Virus record (IMG/VR): IMGVR_UViG_3300006869_000038
Location: 1 to 34,767 of that record
Reading direction: 5' to 3' (one strand)
Length of the DNA: 34,767 nucleotides
Source: a virus
Shown here: positions 1 through 8,200 of the stretch, piece by piece
How the letters are laid out: every line of letters begins with the position of its first letter
Position numbering within the stretch: the first letter of the stretch is position 1
Translations under genes and position numbers: made by a program
The notes under the pieces: generated by a model
Databases searched by the model: none
Seen by the model: only the letters and a program-made list of their open reading frames with translations
What the model was told of the DNA's origin: nothing

Positions 1-1439
1 GTATATGCTGAACCATTATATCTTTCAGAATTTTGTCTGTATATAAAATCACCAGCATTATTTTTTGCAGGTGATGCTGAAGTACCTCTGGCTTTTCTTG
101 TTCTAATATCAGGTGCATCTGAACTATCGTTAAACTGCTCCATTCTAATTTGAGCAGTTTGTGCACCATCACCCGTCATATGAAGTGTAACTTCTGGGTT
201 GGATTGATTGATACCTAAGTAATTGTTTGTAGTATCTAATGCAAGTATATTTGAAGAAGTAACTGAGTTTGTACCGGTAGCTATTATGGTTTCATTAGCT
301 ACAAAGTTTCCACTTTGTGAAACAAAACCTTCTAATTGAGATGAACCACTAATTACCCCTTGTGAATTGATATATACAAGTGTATCTGCATCTGTATAAG
401 ATGTTACACCACTAAGTTGAGAACCATCTCCAACAAAAGAACCACTAAATGAACCACTATATGTGTTTTCTGTTGTTGATAGAGAAGATGAAAATGATTC
501 TAAAGAATCTATTCTATTGTCTTGTGAACCAGTATCGATTTCAAGTGCATCTAATCTTGAATCTACTGAAGATGAAAATGCCGTAAATCCAGTTACACCA
601 CTAAGTGTCACCTGAGATGAATTTAATAAAATAGGAACTTCACTTCCTAAAGTACCAGCAATCCATCTACTTGTCGCATCATCCCATAATAATGAACCTG
701 TTCCATTTGTGCCAGCAACTTCTAATCCACCACTATCAAATGATTTTCCATAGTTTAACTTTAGTGTATTTTCTTCAATTAAAACATCTGCTGCAGAATT
801 TATGGTTAATGTACCATCGATTGTTACATTATCTAAAAATGTTACATCTCCACCACCAAATTCAAATGAAGAACCACTAAATGATAATTTAGTATTGGTA
901 GTATTAGATGCATTTCTTGAATTAATTACAATTCCATTTCCAGCAGTAGAGTTAGTAATTACACCAAATCTATCTCCTGTTGTTGAACCTTGTACTTGTA
1001 AAGAATAATTTGCACCAACACTTGAATTTTGTATTGTTTGTGAACCTACAAATGTATTTGAACCAGTAGTTGCTAATGAAGAATATAATTGAGTTTGAGT
1101 TACATCAATTTGAGATGAACCACTTACAAGAGTTGGTTTTCCTGTTATAGAACTAAAGGGAACAGAAGTAGCAGTAACATTAATAAGTCCACTACCATCA
1201 CCAACAAAATGTGAAGCTGAAACGAATGAAGAAGCCGATATAGCACCTATTAAATTAAAAGACCCTGAGTTTAATGCATTTGTGGTAAGAATTTCTTGTA
1301 TAGATTGAATTCCATCATCTTTTTCAAAAAATATCCTACCATCATAAGTGTTTATTGCCAACTCTCCCAATTCAAGATTGGAAGTAGTAGGTATTTTACC
1401 CTGTACTGATGTTCTTTTTAATTTTACTACTTGTGCCAT
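1..1439 (-). CDS. Tail fibre protein, 3' end cut by window edge (at least 479 aa)
   Basis: An uninterrupted frame runs from ATG at 1439-1437 to position 1 without a stop, so the C terminus is missing. The N terminus (MAQVVKLKRTSVQG, then PTTSNLELGELAINTYDG) is the same leader module as in the 211-aa protein at 4554-5189. It continues with virion-fibre modules: SASSFVSASHFVGDGSGL, VSGSSQIDVTQTQLYSSL, a SLLWDDATSRWIAG segment, SSSVDSRLDALE, and near the edge RTRKARGTSASPAKNNAGDF. That last motif commonly lies just before a C-terminal chaperone or receptor-binding region in phage fibres, so a peptidase S74 domain may follow outside the window. The gene has no clear Shine-Dalgarno site, unlike most neighbours. 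It lies downstream of a double hairpin terminator, so it probably has its own promoter. Role as a fibre is inferred from composition and motifs. Confidence 0.85.
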   Translation of the reverse strand, partial: MAQVVKLKRTSVQGKIPTTSNLELGELAINTYDGRIFFEKDDGIQSIQEILTTNALNSGSFNLIGAISASSFVSASHFVGDGSGLINVTATSVPFSSITGKPTLVSGSSQIDVTQTQLYSSLATTGSNTFVGSQTIQNSSVGANYSLQVQGSTTGDRFGVITNSTAGNGIVINSRNASNTTNTKLSFSGSSFEFGGGDVTFLDNVTIDGTLTINSAADVLIEENTLKLNYGKSFDSGGLEVAGTNGTGSLLWDDATSRWIAGTLGSEVPILLNSSQVTLSGVTGFTAFSSSVDSRLDALEIDTGSQDNRIDSLESFSSSLSTTENTYSGSFSGSFVGDGSQLSGVTSYTDADTLVYINSQGVISGSSQLEGFVSQSGNFVANETIIATGTNSVTSSNILALDTTNNYLGINQSNPEVTLHMTGDGAQTAQIRMEQFNDSSDAPDIRTRKARGTSASPAKNNAGDFIYRQNSERYNGSAY

Positions 1440-1462
1440 ATTTATGACTTATTACCGATTTC

Positions 1463-1470
1463 ATTATATA
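1463..1470 (-). promoter_or_regulatory. Possible promoter -10 box (TATATAAT) before the left-most fibre gene
   Basis: Read on the minus strand, TATATAAT lies 23 nt before the ATG at 1439 and just after the double terminator at 1482-1528. The downstream gene must be reached by read-through or by a promoter in this gap. No convincing -35 box is visible. The site only partly matches the TTATATTTATA motif found before other genes, so this is a weak call. Confidence 0.3.
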
Positions 1471-1481
1471 ATTAGTTGGTA

Positions 1482-1528
1482 AATAAAAATCCTTATATAA
1501 GGATTAAACCCCCCTATAAAGGAGGGTT
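1482..1528 (-). terminator. Tandem hairpin terminator after the 988-aa fibre gene
   Basis: Two hairpins lie in series on the minus strand. The first (1528-1507) pairs AACCCUCC with GGGGGGUU, including one U-G wobble that is an A-C mismatch on the plus strand, so it folds better on the coding strand. The second (1505-1488) is a perfect 18-base palindrome, AATCCTTATATAAGGATT, followed by UUUUUAUUU. Stem plus U-tract just after the stop codon of the 988-aa gene is the layout of an intrinsic terminator. Confidence 0.8.
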
Positions 1529-1547
1529 ATTAATATTACCTTTATTT

Positions 1548-4514
1548 TTAAGATTTTAGTTGGTCTACTTCATCCTTTAAATCATTAATTTTAGACAAAG
1601 CATTCTGAATTAATTCATTGTTTGTCTCATTTTGAGATTGTAAAGATGTATGTAAACCTTCGATTTCTTTTTGTTGCTCTTTTATACATTCAATTAGAAG
1701 TGCTGTTAATTTTGAGTAGTCAACTGCTTTATATCCATTATCTCTTGTATTTACAAGTTCAGGTAAAACCTTTTCTACTTCTTGAGCAATTACACCAACT
1801 GTTGGTAGTTGTTTTTGGAGTGAATCTGCGTTATCGTTCCATTCCCATTTTACACCTCTAATTTCATTCAATTTACTGATTGGTTCAGTAATATTTGAAA
1901 TATTATCTTTTAATCTTTCATCAGAGGAAGCGTATGCAATAACGTCACCAGTAGAAGATACACTAGCAAATGTTACACTAGATGTGGTAGTTACACCTTG
2001 GTTCATTGCTCCTAAGTAACCCCATTGAGTTGATGAGATTGTAGTTGTGCCAATATTTTCTAATTGAGCTCCTTCATCTGCAGTTAAGTTACTGATTTCA
2101 GTTACTTGTGAAGCTGCAATTGTTTTGTTACTAAGAGTTTGTGAACCATCTATTGTTACAATATCTCCTGCAGTTGTACCACCTACTGTATTACCATCTA
2201 ATTGATTAAGTTCTGTATTAGTAGCGGTTAAACCACCTAAGTAACCCCATTGAGCTGCTGAAATTGTAGTTGTACCAATGTTCTCTAACTGAGCACCTTC
2301 ATCTGCAGTTAAGTTACTGATTTCAGTTACTTGTGAAGCTGCTATTGTTTTATTAGTAAGTGTTTGAGTAGCATCTATTGTTACAATATCTCCTGCGGTT
2401 GTACCACCTACCGTGTTATCATCTAATTGATTAAGTTCTGTTGCTGTTGCCGTAATAGAAGTTCCACCAATTTGTAGTGTAGTTGCGTTTACTTCTCCAG
2501 CTGCCCCATAGATTACTGCTTTTGAGTTAACTATCGTTCCTGCAACTGCAGTATCTAATAAGTTAAGTTCTGCTGCAGTTGATGTTACTGGAGTTCCACC
2601 AATTTTTAATTTTTCTGCTGCAACTGAAAGGGTATGACTTGAATCAATAGCAACATCAGTACCACCTACTCCATGAATAGTATCAACATACAAATCACCT
2701 CCAGTGATTTCTAAATCTGAACTTAAATCCATTCTATTTTGAGTACTATCCCAATTGAATGTTACACTTGCTCCATCGATTGTAATACCAGCTCCATTTG
2801 CTGCTGGTGAATCGGCTGCTCCACTTGCAATTAGTAAGTTTTTATCTTCAATATTAAGTGTTGCAGTATTAAGTTGAGTTTGTGTACCTTGTACTGTTAA
2901 GTTTCCAAGAATAGTAGTATTGCTTGTTACTGTTAAGTCGTTTCCAACTGTTAAATCATTTCCAATAGTTACATCATTTGGTAATCCAACTGTAACAGTA
3001 TTATCAGTTACCGTTGTTTCAACTTCATTAGTAGTACCAATAATTGAAAGTGCATCATCAAGTAAACTTAATACATCATTTCCACTAGAACCAGAAAGAG
3101 TTAAATTTGTTGGTAATCCAGTCAATCCACTACCATCACCTTCAAATGAACCTGTTACAGTTGAAGTACCATCTAATTTACCAATATTTGTTGAATAAAT
3201 TCTATTAGTACCCGCATTGATATCACTTGCAAATGAAATTGCATTTCCATCAGAAGATAAAATGTTTTTTCCTGCTGCAATTTGAACAGGTGCATCTAAT
3301 TCAATGTTACCAGTACCAGTAGCGGTAAGAGTAATATCACCATTTGCAGTTTCTAGTGTGATTGTATCAGCACCAGTTTCTTGGATTTTAAAGTTCTCAC
3401 CACCATCTGTTTGTACTAAGAAATCAGTTCCAGTTGTTGAAAGTACTTGAACACCATTGATATAAAGGGAACCAGATGATAGATAAAGGTCTCTCCAATA
3501 TTTTGTAGTAGAACCTAAATCATAAGTGTTGTGTGCACTAGGAATAAAGTGGCCACCTATATCAATAGATGTAGCTGATTGTGCTAAAAAGGAATCTCCA
3601 AAATCAGAACCACTTCTATATGGTAGTGTACCATCTGTTGGGTTAATGTTTGCAGAAGAACCAGTTACACCAGCCGTAGTTGTTGTTTTAAGTCCTCCTG
3701 TATCTGTATCAACTTCCAATACTACCTCACCTGCTGAACTTGAAACTACAAGTTGAGCTGCAGTTACCGTAGCTGGAGTATCATCTGCATTTGTAAAAGT
3801 AAGTCCTCCAGCAGCTGGTGCTTTTATTTTAGTACCACCCAAGTTGAAGGTATTTCCAGAAAGATATAAATCTCTCCATCTTAGAGTAGGAGAACCTAAA
3901 TCTTGTGCAACGTTGGTAGTTGGTAATAAGTGATAATCAAGTGATGCAGTCCCATCAGCATCAAGTAATAATCCACCATTTCCACCATCTGCGTAAATTA
4001 TTGTATCTTCTCCAGTTGCTGGTTGTATAATAAAGGAACCATTATAAGAGTAGATAGAACCCTTTGTTGTTCCTTGATTTGCTAATGAAATGAATCCGGA
4101 TGTGTTACCAACAGAAGAATTAATATATAAACCTTGGTCACCCAAATTAAATGGATTTGCTCCTGTGCTACTTCCAATGGATACCATATTATTTGTACCA
4201 ACGTTAAAAGTAATTCCATCAATATGAGCTTGGGCAGCTACTATTTGAGAACCACTTATCACTCCACTGGCAGAAACTGCTGATGCTGTTACGTTTCCAC
4301 TAAAATCTGCAAAGTCTGTGGATATTCCACCAATAGAACTTGATACAGATGAACTGAAGCTTGAGAACGTAGTATCATCAATTGTTAATGAACCACCTGC
4401 GGTTTGTATTGAACCTGAGAATGAACCACTATAAACACCATTATCTGGTAATGTGAATGTAGCTCCTTCTGCGAAGGTTAATGAACCTGAAATTACGGGA
4501 CTGTGTATAATCAT
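1548..4514 (-). CDS. Tail fibre with C-terminal peptidase S74 chaperone domain (988 aa)
   Basis: A long fibre protein. Residues 1 to about 860 are Gly/Ser/Thr-rich modules: SGS repeats, two DLGS-W-RDLYLS units, and a LTVQGTQTQLNTATLNIEDK module. A 75-residue tandem duplication covers residues 693-767 and 768 to about 833. Residues 864-988 are an intramolecular chaperone of the endosialidase/peptidase S74 type. SDERLK holds the expected Ser864 and Lys869 pair, then GVIAQEVEKVLPELV, NGYKAVDYSKL and a C-terminal coiled coil. In this family the chaperone trimerises the fibre and then cuts itself off before the Ser. The start MIIHSPVISGSLTFAEG follows AGAGGA seven bases upstream and a TTATATTTATA-type motif at 4538. 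It lacks the MAQ-type leader of neighbouring fibre genes. Host-receptor binding is inferred. Confidence 0.92.
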   Translation of the reverse strand: MIIHSPVISGSLTFAEGATFTLPDNGVYSGSFSGSIQTAGGSLTIDDTTFSSFSSSVSSSIGGISTDFADFSGNVTASAVSASGVISGSQIVAAQAHIDGITFNVGTNNMVSIGSSTGANPFNLGDQGLYINSSVGNTSGFISLANQGTTKGSIYSYNGSFIIQPATGEDTIIYADGGNGGLLLDADGTASLDYHLLPTTNVAQDLGSPTLRWRDLYLSGNTFNLGGTKIKAPAAGGLTFTNADDTPATVTAAQLVVSSSAGEVVLEVDTDTGGLKTTTTAGVTGSSANINPTDGTLPYRSGSDFGDSFLAQSATSIDIGGHFIPSAHNTYDLGSTTKYWRDLYLSSGSLYINGVQVLSTTGTDFLVQTDGGENFKIQETGADTITLETANGDITLTATGTGNIELDAPVQIAAGKNILSSDGNAISFASDINAGTNRIYSTNIGKLDGTSTVTGSFEGDGSGLTGLPTNLTLSGSSGNDVLSLLDDALSIIGTTNEVETTVTDNTVTVGLPNDVTIGNDLTVGNDLTVTSNTTILGNLTVQGTQTQLNTATLNIEDKNLLIASGAADSPAANGAGITIDGASVTFNWDSTQNRMDLSSDLEITGGDLYVDTIHGVGGTDVAIDSSHTLSVAAEKLKIGGTPVTSTAAELNLLDTAVAGTIVNSKAVIYGAAGEVNATTLQIGGTSITATATELNQLDDNTVGGTTAGDIVTIDATQTLTNKTIAASQVTEISNLTADEGAQLENIGTTTISAAQWGYLGGLTATNTELNQLDGNTVGGTTAGDIVTIDGSQTLSNKTIAASQVTEISNLTADEGAQLENIGTTTISSTQWGYLGAMNQGVTTTSSVTFASVSSTGDVIAYASSDERLKDNISNITEPISKLNEIRGVKWEWNDNADSLQKQLPTVGVIAQEVEKVLPELVNTRDNGYKAVDYSKLTALLIECIKEQQKEIEGLHTSLQSQNETNNELIQNALSKINDLKDEVDQLKS
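1989..2438 (-). repeat. Tandem 225-bp duplication inside the 988-aa fibre gene
   Basis: Two in-frame copies, at 2438-2214 and 2213 to about 1989, encode the unit starting ELNQLD(D/G)NTVGGTTAG and ending near ISxxQWGYLG. Most residues between the copies are identical, for example TIAASQVTEISNLTADEGAQ. The second copy ends soon after WGYLG. Single related WGYLG units occur in the 1741-aa and 1036-aa fibre genes, so the module is shared across the cluster. Confidence 0.9.
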
Positions 4515-4537
4515 TTTTTATTCCTCTTTGTTTATAT

Positions 4538-4548
4538 TATAAATATAT
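4538..4548 (-). promoter_or_regulatory. Putative late promoter motif (ATATATTTATA)
   Basis: Minus-strand ATATATTTATA lies 23 nt upstream of the ATG at 4514. It is one of seven intergenic copies of a TTATATTTATA-like motif in this window and fits the -10 position of a short-leader late transcript. Confidence 0.55.
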
Positions 4549-4553
4549 CGTTA

Positions 4554-5189
4554 TTATATATTACCTCCATCAATTTCTGCAATTGATGATGAAGCTGCAG
4601 TTCCGGTTACATCACCTTGTAAGACAACTTGTTGTGAACTACTAAATACTCCTTCTATATTTAATTTTGTTTTTACTTTTGTATCGAAACCAGTAACGTT
4701 GTCGGCATCTACCGAACCACTAACAATATGACCACCTTTACCTACAACTGCAGAACCACTAACTATACTTGGGAAAGTAATTGTTATAGTATTGTTATCT
4801 GTTAATCTAATTGATTGTGGGATAATTTGATAATTATCACTATCATAAGTCTGTACTAATGGATTTGGGGTATCTAAATTATGAGTTACTACCCAAGTTG
4901 AACCATTATAATATTTTCTAACTGTTGCTGATTGAGCAACTGTAATACCGCTCAGTTGAGAACCGTCTCCTTGATAAAATGAAGCTGATACTGTACCTTG
5001 TATGTTAACTGAACCTGTGAAGTTATTTGTTACTAATTCTTGAACGGTATCACCAACAGCAGAGCCTGACTTTCTTAGGAATACTTTACCATCATAAACG
5101 TTTATTGCTAATTCTCCAGGTGATAAGTCAGAAGTAGTTGGTTCATTGCCTTGAACTAAACTTCTTTTTAATTTAATTATCTGAGCCAT
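4554..5189 (-). CDS. Small fibre-associated protein (211 aa) with EIDGG C terminus
   Basis: The N terminus MAQIIKLKRSLVQGNEPTTSDLSPGELAINVYDGKVFLRK is an N-terminal module frequent in T4-like environmental phage fibres, and is shared with the gene at 1-1439. The middle (about residues 85-145) has a short beta-rich segment around ATVRKYYNGSTWVVTHNLDT and NTITITFPSIVSG. Such segments often sit between fibre modules. The C terminus ends AEIDGGNI, like the ends of the 158-aa and 1036-aa proteins. There is no chaperone domain. It starts 11 bases after the stop of the 1741-aa fibre gene, with AGGA upstream, so the two are co-transcribed. It may be a shortened fibre or an adaptor; no specific function can be assigned. 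Confidence 0.8.
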   Translation of the reverse strand: MAQIIKLKRSLVQGNEPTTSDLSPGELAINVYDGKVFLRKSGSAVGDTVQELVTNNFTGSVNIQGTVSASFYQGDGSQLSGITVAQSATVRKYYNGSTWVVTHNLDTPNPLVQTYDSDNYQIIPQSIRLTDNNTITITFPSIVSGSAVVGKGGHIVSGSVDADNVTGFDTKVKTKLNIEGVFSSSQQVVLQGDVTGTAASSSIAEIDGGNI

Positions 5190-5200
5190 ATATAGGTTTC

Positions 5201-8200
5201 CTATTTAATTTTTTCTTTTAATTCTTTTACTTCTTCAGAAAGTTCTTTGATACCTTCGATAAGAAGTGATACTAACTTATCATATTTAACGGCTTTATAC
5301 CCATTTTCTCGTGTATCAACCAATTCTGGTAAGATTTCTTCAATTTCTTGAGCTATCACTCCATAATCTTTACCTTTATAAATATTCTGTTTTTCACCAT
5401 TCCATACAAAAGAATACCCACCAATTTTAGAAATTTTTTCAATTGGGTTAGAAATTGGTTGGATTTCATCTTTTAATCTTCTATCTGAGGATGCGTATGC
5501 AACGATATCTTCTCCAACATTTAAAGTTTTAGCTATACCAACACCACCACTTATTTTAACTGCTCCAGTTGTTTTTGAAGTTGAGTTAGTTGTATTAGAG
5601 AATGTGATTTCCCCACCTAATGCGTCTGAACGAAGGAAGTCATCAGAAGTTAAACCATCTAATAGGTCTGCATTCAGATTAGTTACTTTTGTAGTTGAAG
5701 TAACTGTCATTGGTGCAGTACCATCGGCAACATCTAAAGTTAAAGTATTAAAGGTAGGGTCATCTCCACTTGCAATTCCTTGGTCAGATGAACCTAAATA
5801 ACCCCATTGAGTTGCAGAAATTGTACTTGTACCAATATTTTTAAGTTGGTTTACTTCACTATCAGTTAAATCGTTAAGTAATGACTGAGATACTATGGTT
5901 GTACCTGTTGATACTAATGTTCCACTTACAGTTGTATTAGAACCAAGATTAATAGTAGTTCCATTATCTGTAATATTAGAATCTGCTAAATGATGTCCTC
6001 CTGTTCCTTTTAGAACTTTGTTATTTGATGGATAAGTTGGTGAACCTTTTGTACTATATTCTGGTCCAAATAAGACAACACCATAATCAATTGCACCATC
6101 GTCATAGGAATAGAACCAATCGTTTGTTTGTCCATCAAATTGTAAAGATGCGGTAGTGTTAGCAGAACCAGAATCATAAACTGATAAACCTGCATATCTT
6201 TCTGTTGGTGTATTGTTGTTAACAACTATATAAGCATCACCAATAATTTTAGCAGTACCACTTACCGATTCAATATATGCAAATGAACCTGTTCCATTTA
6301 CAACAATATCAGTAAATGTTTTTGTTCCACTAATCGTTTGTGTAGATGATAAATCAACAAATCCTAAATCTTTAACTTGTTGAGAACTTGAAACGATTCC
6401 ACCTATTGCATTTGCGGTTATTGTATCTCCAGTTCTAACCAAATCAATTGTGGATGTATCATTAAATGTTAGAGGACTTTCATTTGATGTACCTTCTAAT
6501 GTGTCTATTCTAGAGTCAACTGATTGTGAAAAAAGTTGGTGGTCTGATTCTTTATGATATCTTAAATCAAGTGAAGAAGTTACTTGGTCTGAACCACTTA
6601 CTAATCCACTTCCAGCTGTTATTTGAGTTGATGAAGATACTAATCCACTTCCATCTGTAATTTGAGATGAACCACTCACTACTCCACTTGGAAGTAAAGA
6701 TATTACTTGTGCAGATGAAGAAACTACGTTGTCACCATTTACTTGTAAGAATCCTAAATTATCTATCTGAATGGATGATGAAATAATACCACCTATAGCA
6801 TCAGCGGTAATATTATCACCAACTCTATTTAAAGTAATAGTGGTTGTATCGCTAAATGTTAATGGGTTTTCGTTAGAAGCTCCTTCTAGTGTATCAATTC
6901 TTGAGTCGAATGATTGTGAGTCTGTATTATATGAACCTGTATTTAATTTTGTTGATATTGTATTATCAATAGATTGACTTAAAGTAGTCAATTCACCCTC
7001 AGTAACGTAAGAACTATCAAGTGAAGATGACCAATTTTCTAATGCACTAACTCTACTATCATTTGATTGAGTGTAAGACTGAAAAGAAGAAGTAGTTACT
7101 AATGTACTTAAATCAACGGAACCAGATAATACACTTATACTATTTATGTAATTTAGTACCCTTGAATCGGTATAGTATTTATTTAATCCTTCATCTAAAT
7201 CTGAAGTTGTTGCAATTCCAAGATAAGAACCACTATGAAAATCTCTATTATTTACAAAAGTTTCAACTTTTGTATCCGAATATTGGTTAATAGCAGAATA
7301 GTTTGTAGTTTCTTGAACATTAATTTGTATTGATTGTGAAACTACACCATCACTCTCTAATATAATTCTTGACTCAAGACCACTTTTACCAGCTTTCCAA
7401 TAATCTAAGTTAGCATCATAAGCCAATGAACCAGTTATTGTGTTTACTCCAAAGGCATCAGTTACTTGAATACCACCATCTACTCCACTTCCACCATAAT
7501 TTACTCTTATAAAATTATCCTCTATTGTAACAACAGAAGATGAAATATAAGTTAATTGACCAAGTGCGGATAAGTCTCCTTGTATAATTAAATTACCACT
7601 AAATGTTTTATTACCACCAATAGTTTCATCACCAGTTGTTTGTACAAATGAAGATGTTAATTGTGAAGAACCACTTATTAATCTAAGATTATCTATTTTT
7701 GTATGAACACCCTCGGTAAAATGAGCTGAACCAGTATCAAGTGATAAAGAAACATGACCAACAAAACCACCACCTAATAAACCACCACCAATACGAGGTG
7801 TTACTGCGGTAATATCACCAGCACCAGCGGCAATTATCTTAGCATCAACATATGATTTAACCGCTCCAGCAGTACCAATTACTGCAGGGTTACCATCATC
7901 AATTGATTGTGAATAGTGAACAAATGCTGCAGAACCCAATCCTCTGTAAATTACCTCATCACTTGAACTAATTAAAAGAGCATTTAAATTAGTTGAGTCA
8001 CCAAGTGATACAGATGAAATGTTTATTTTATCAAAAGTTACATTTGATGTGGTTGAAAGATTTTGATTAATTGCATCTAAATTAGCTTTGTTACTGTGAG
8101 TATGGGATGTACCCTCAACTGCTGAAACTCTACTATCTATCGATGATGTGAATGTTTCTATATTATCCAATCTACCATCAAAAGAAGATGAGTCTGTAAT

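Noticed and set aside
6010-6225. 71-codon minus-strand frame inside the 1741-aa gene
   Set aside because: It is in a different frame from a strong long gene, with Met/Ile/Leu-rich shadow composition.
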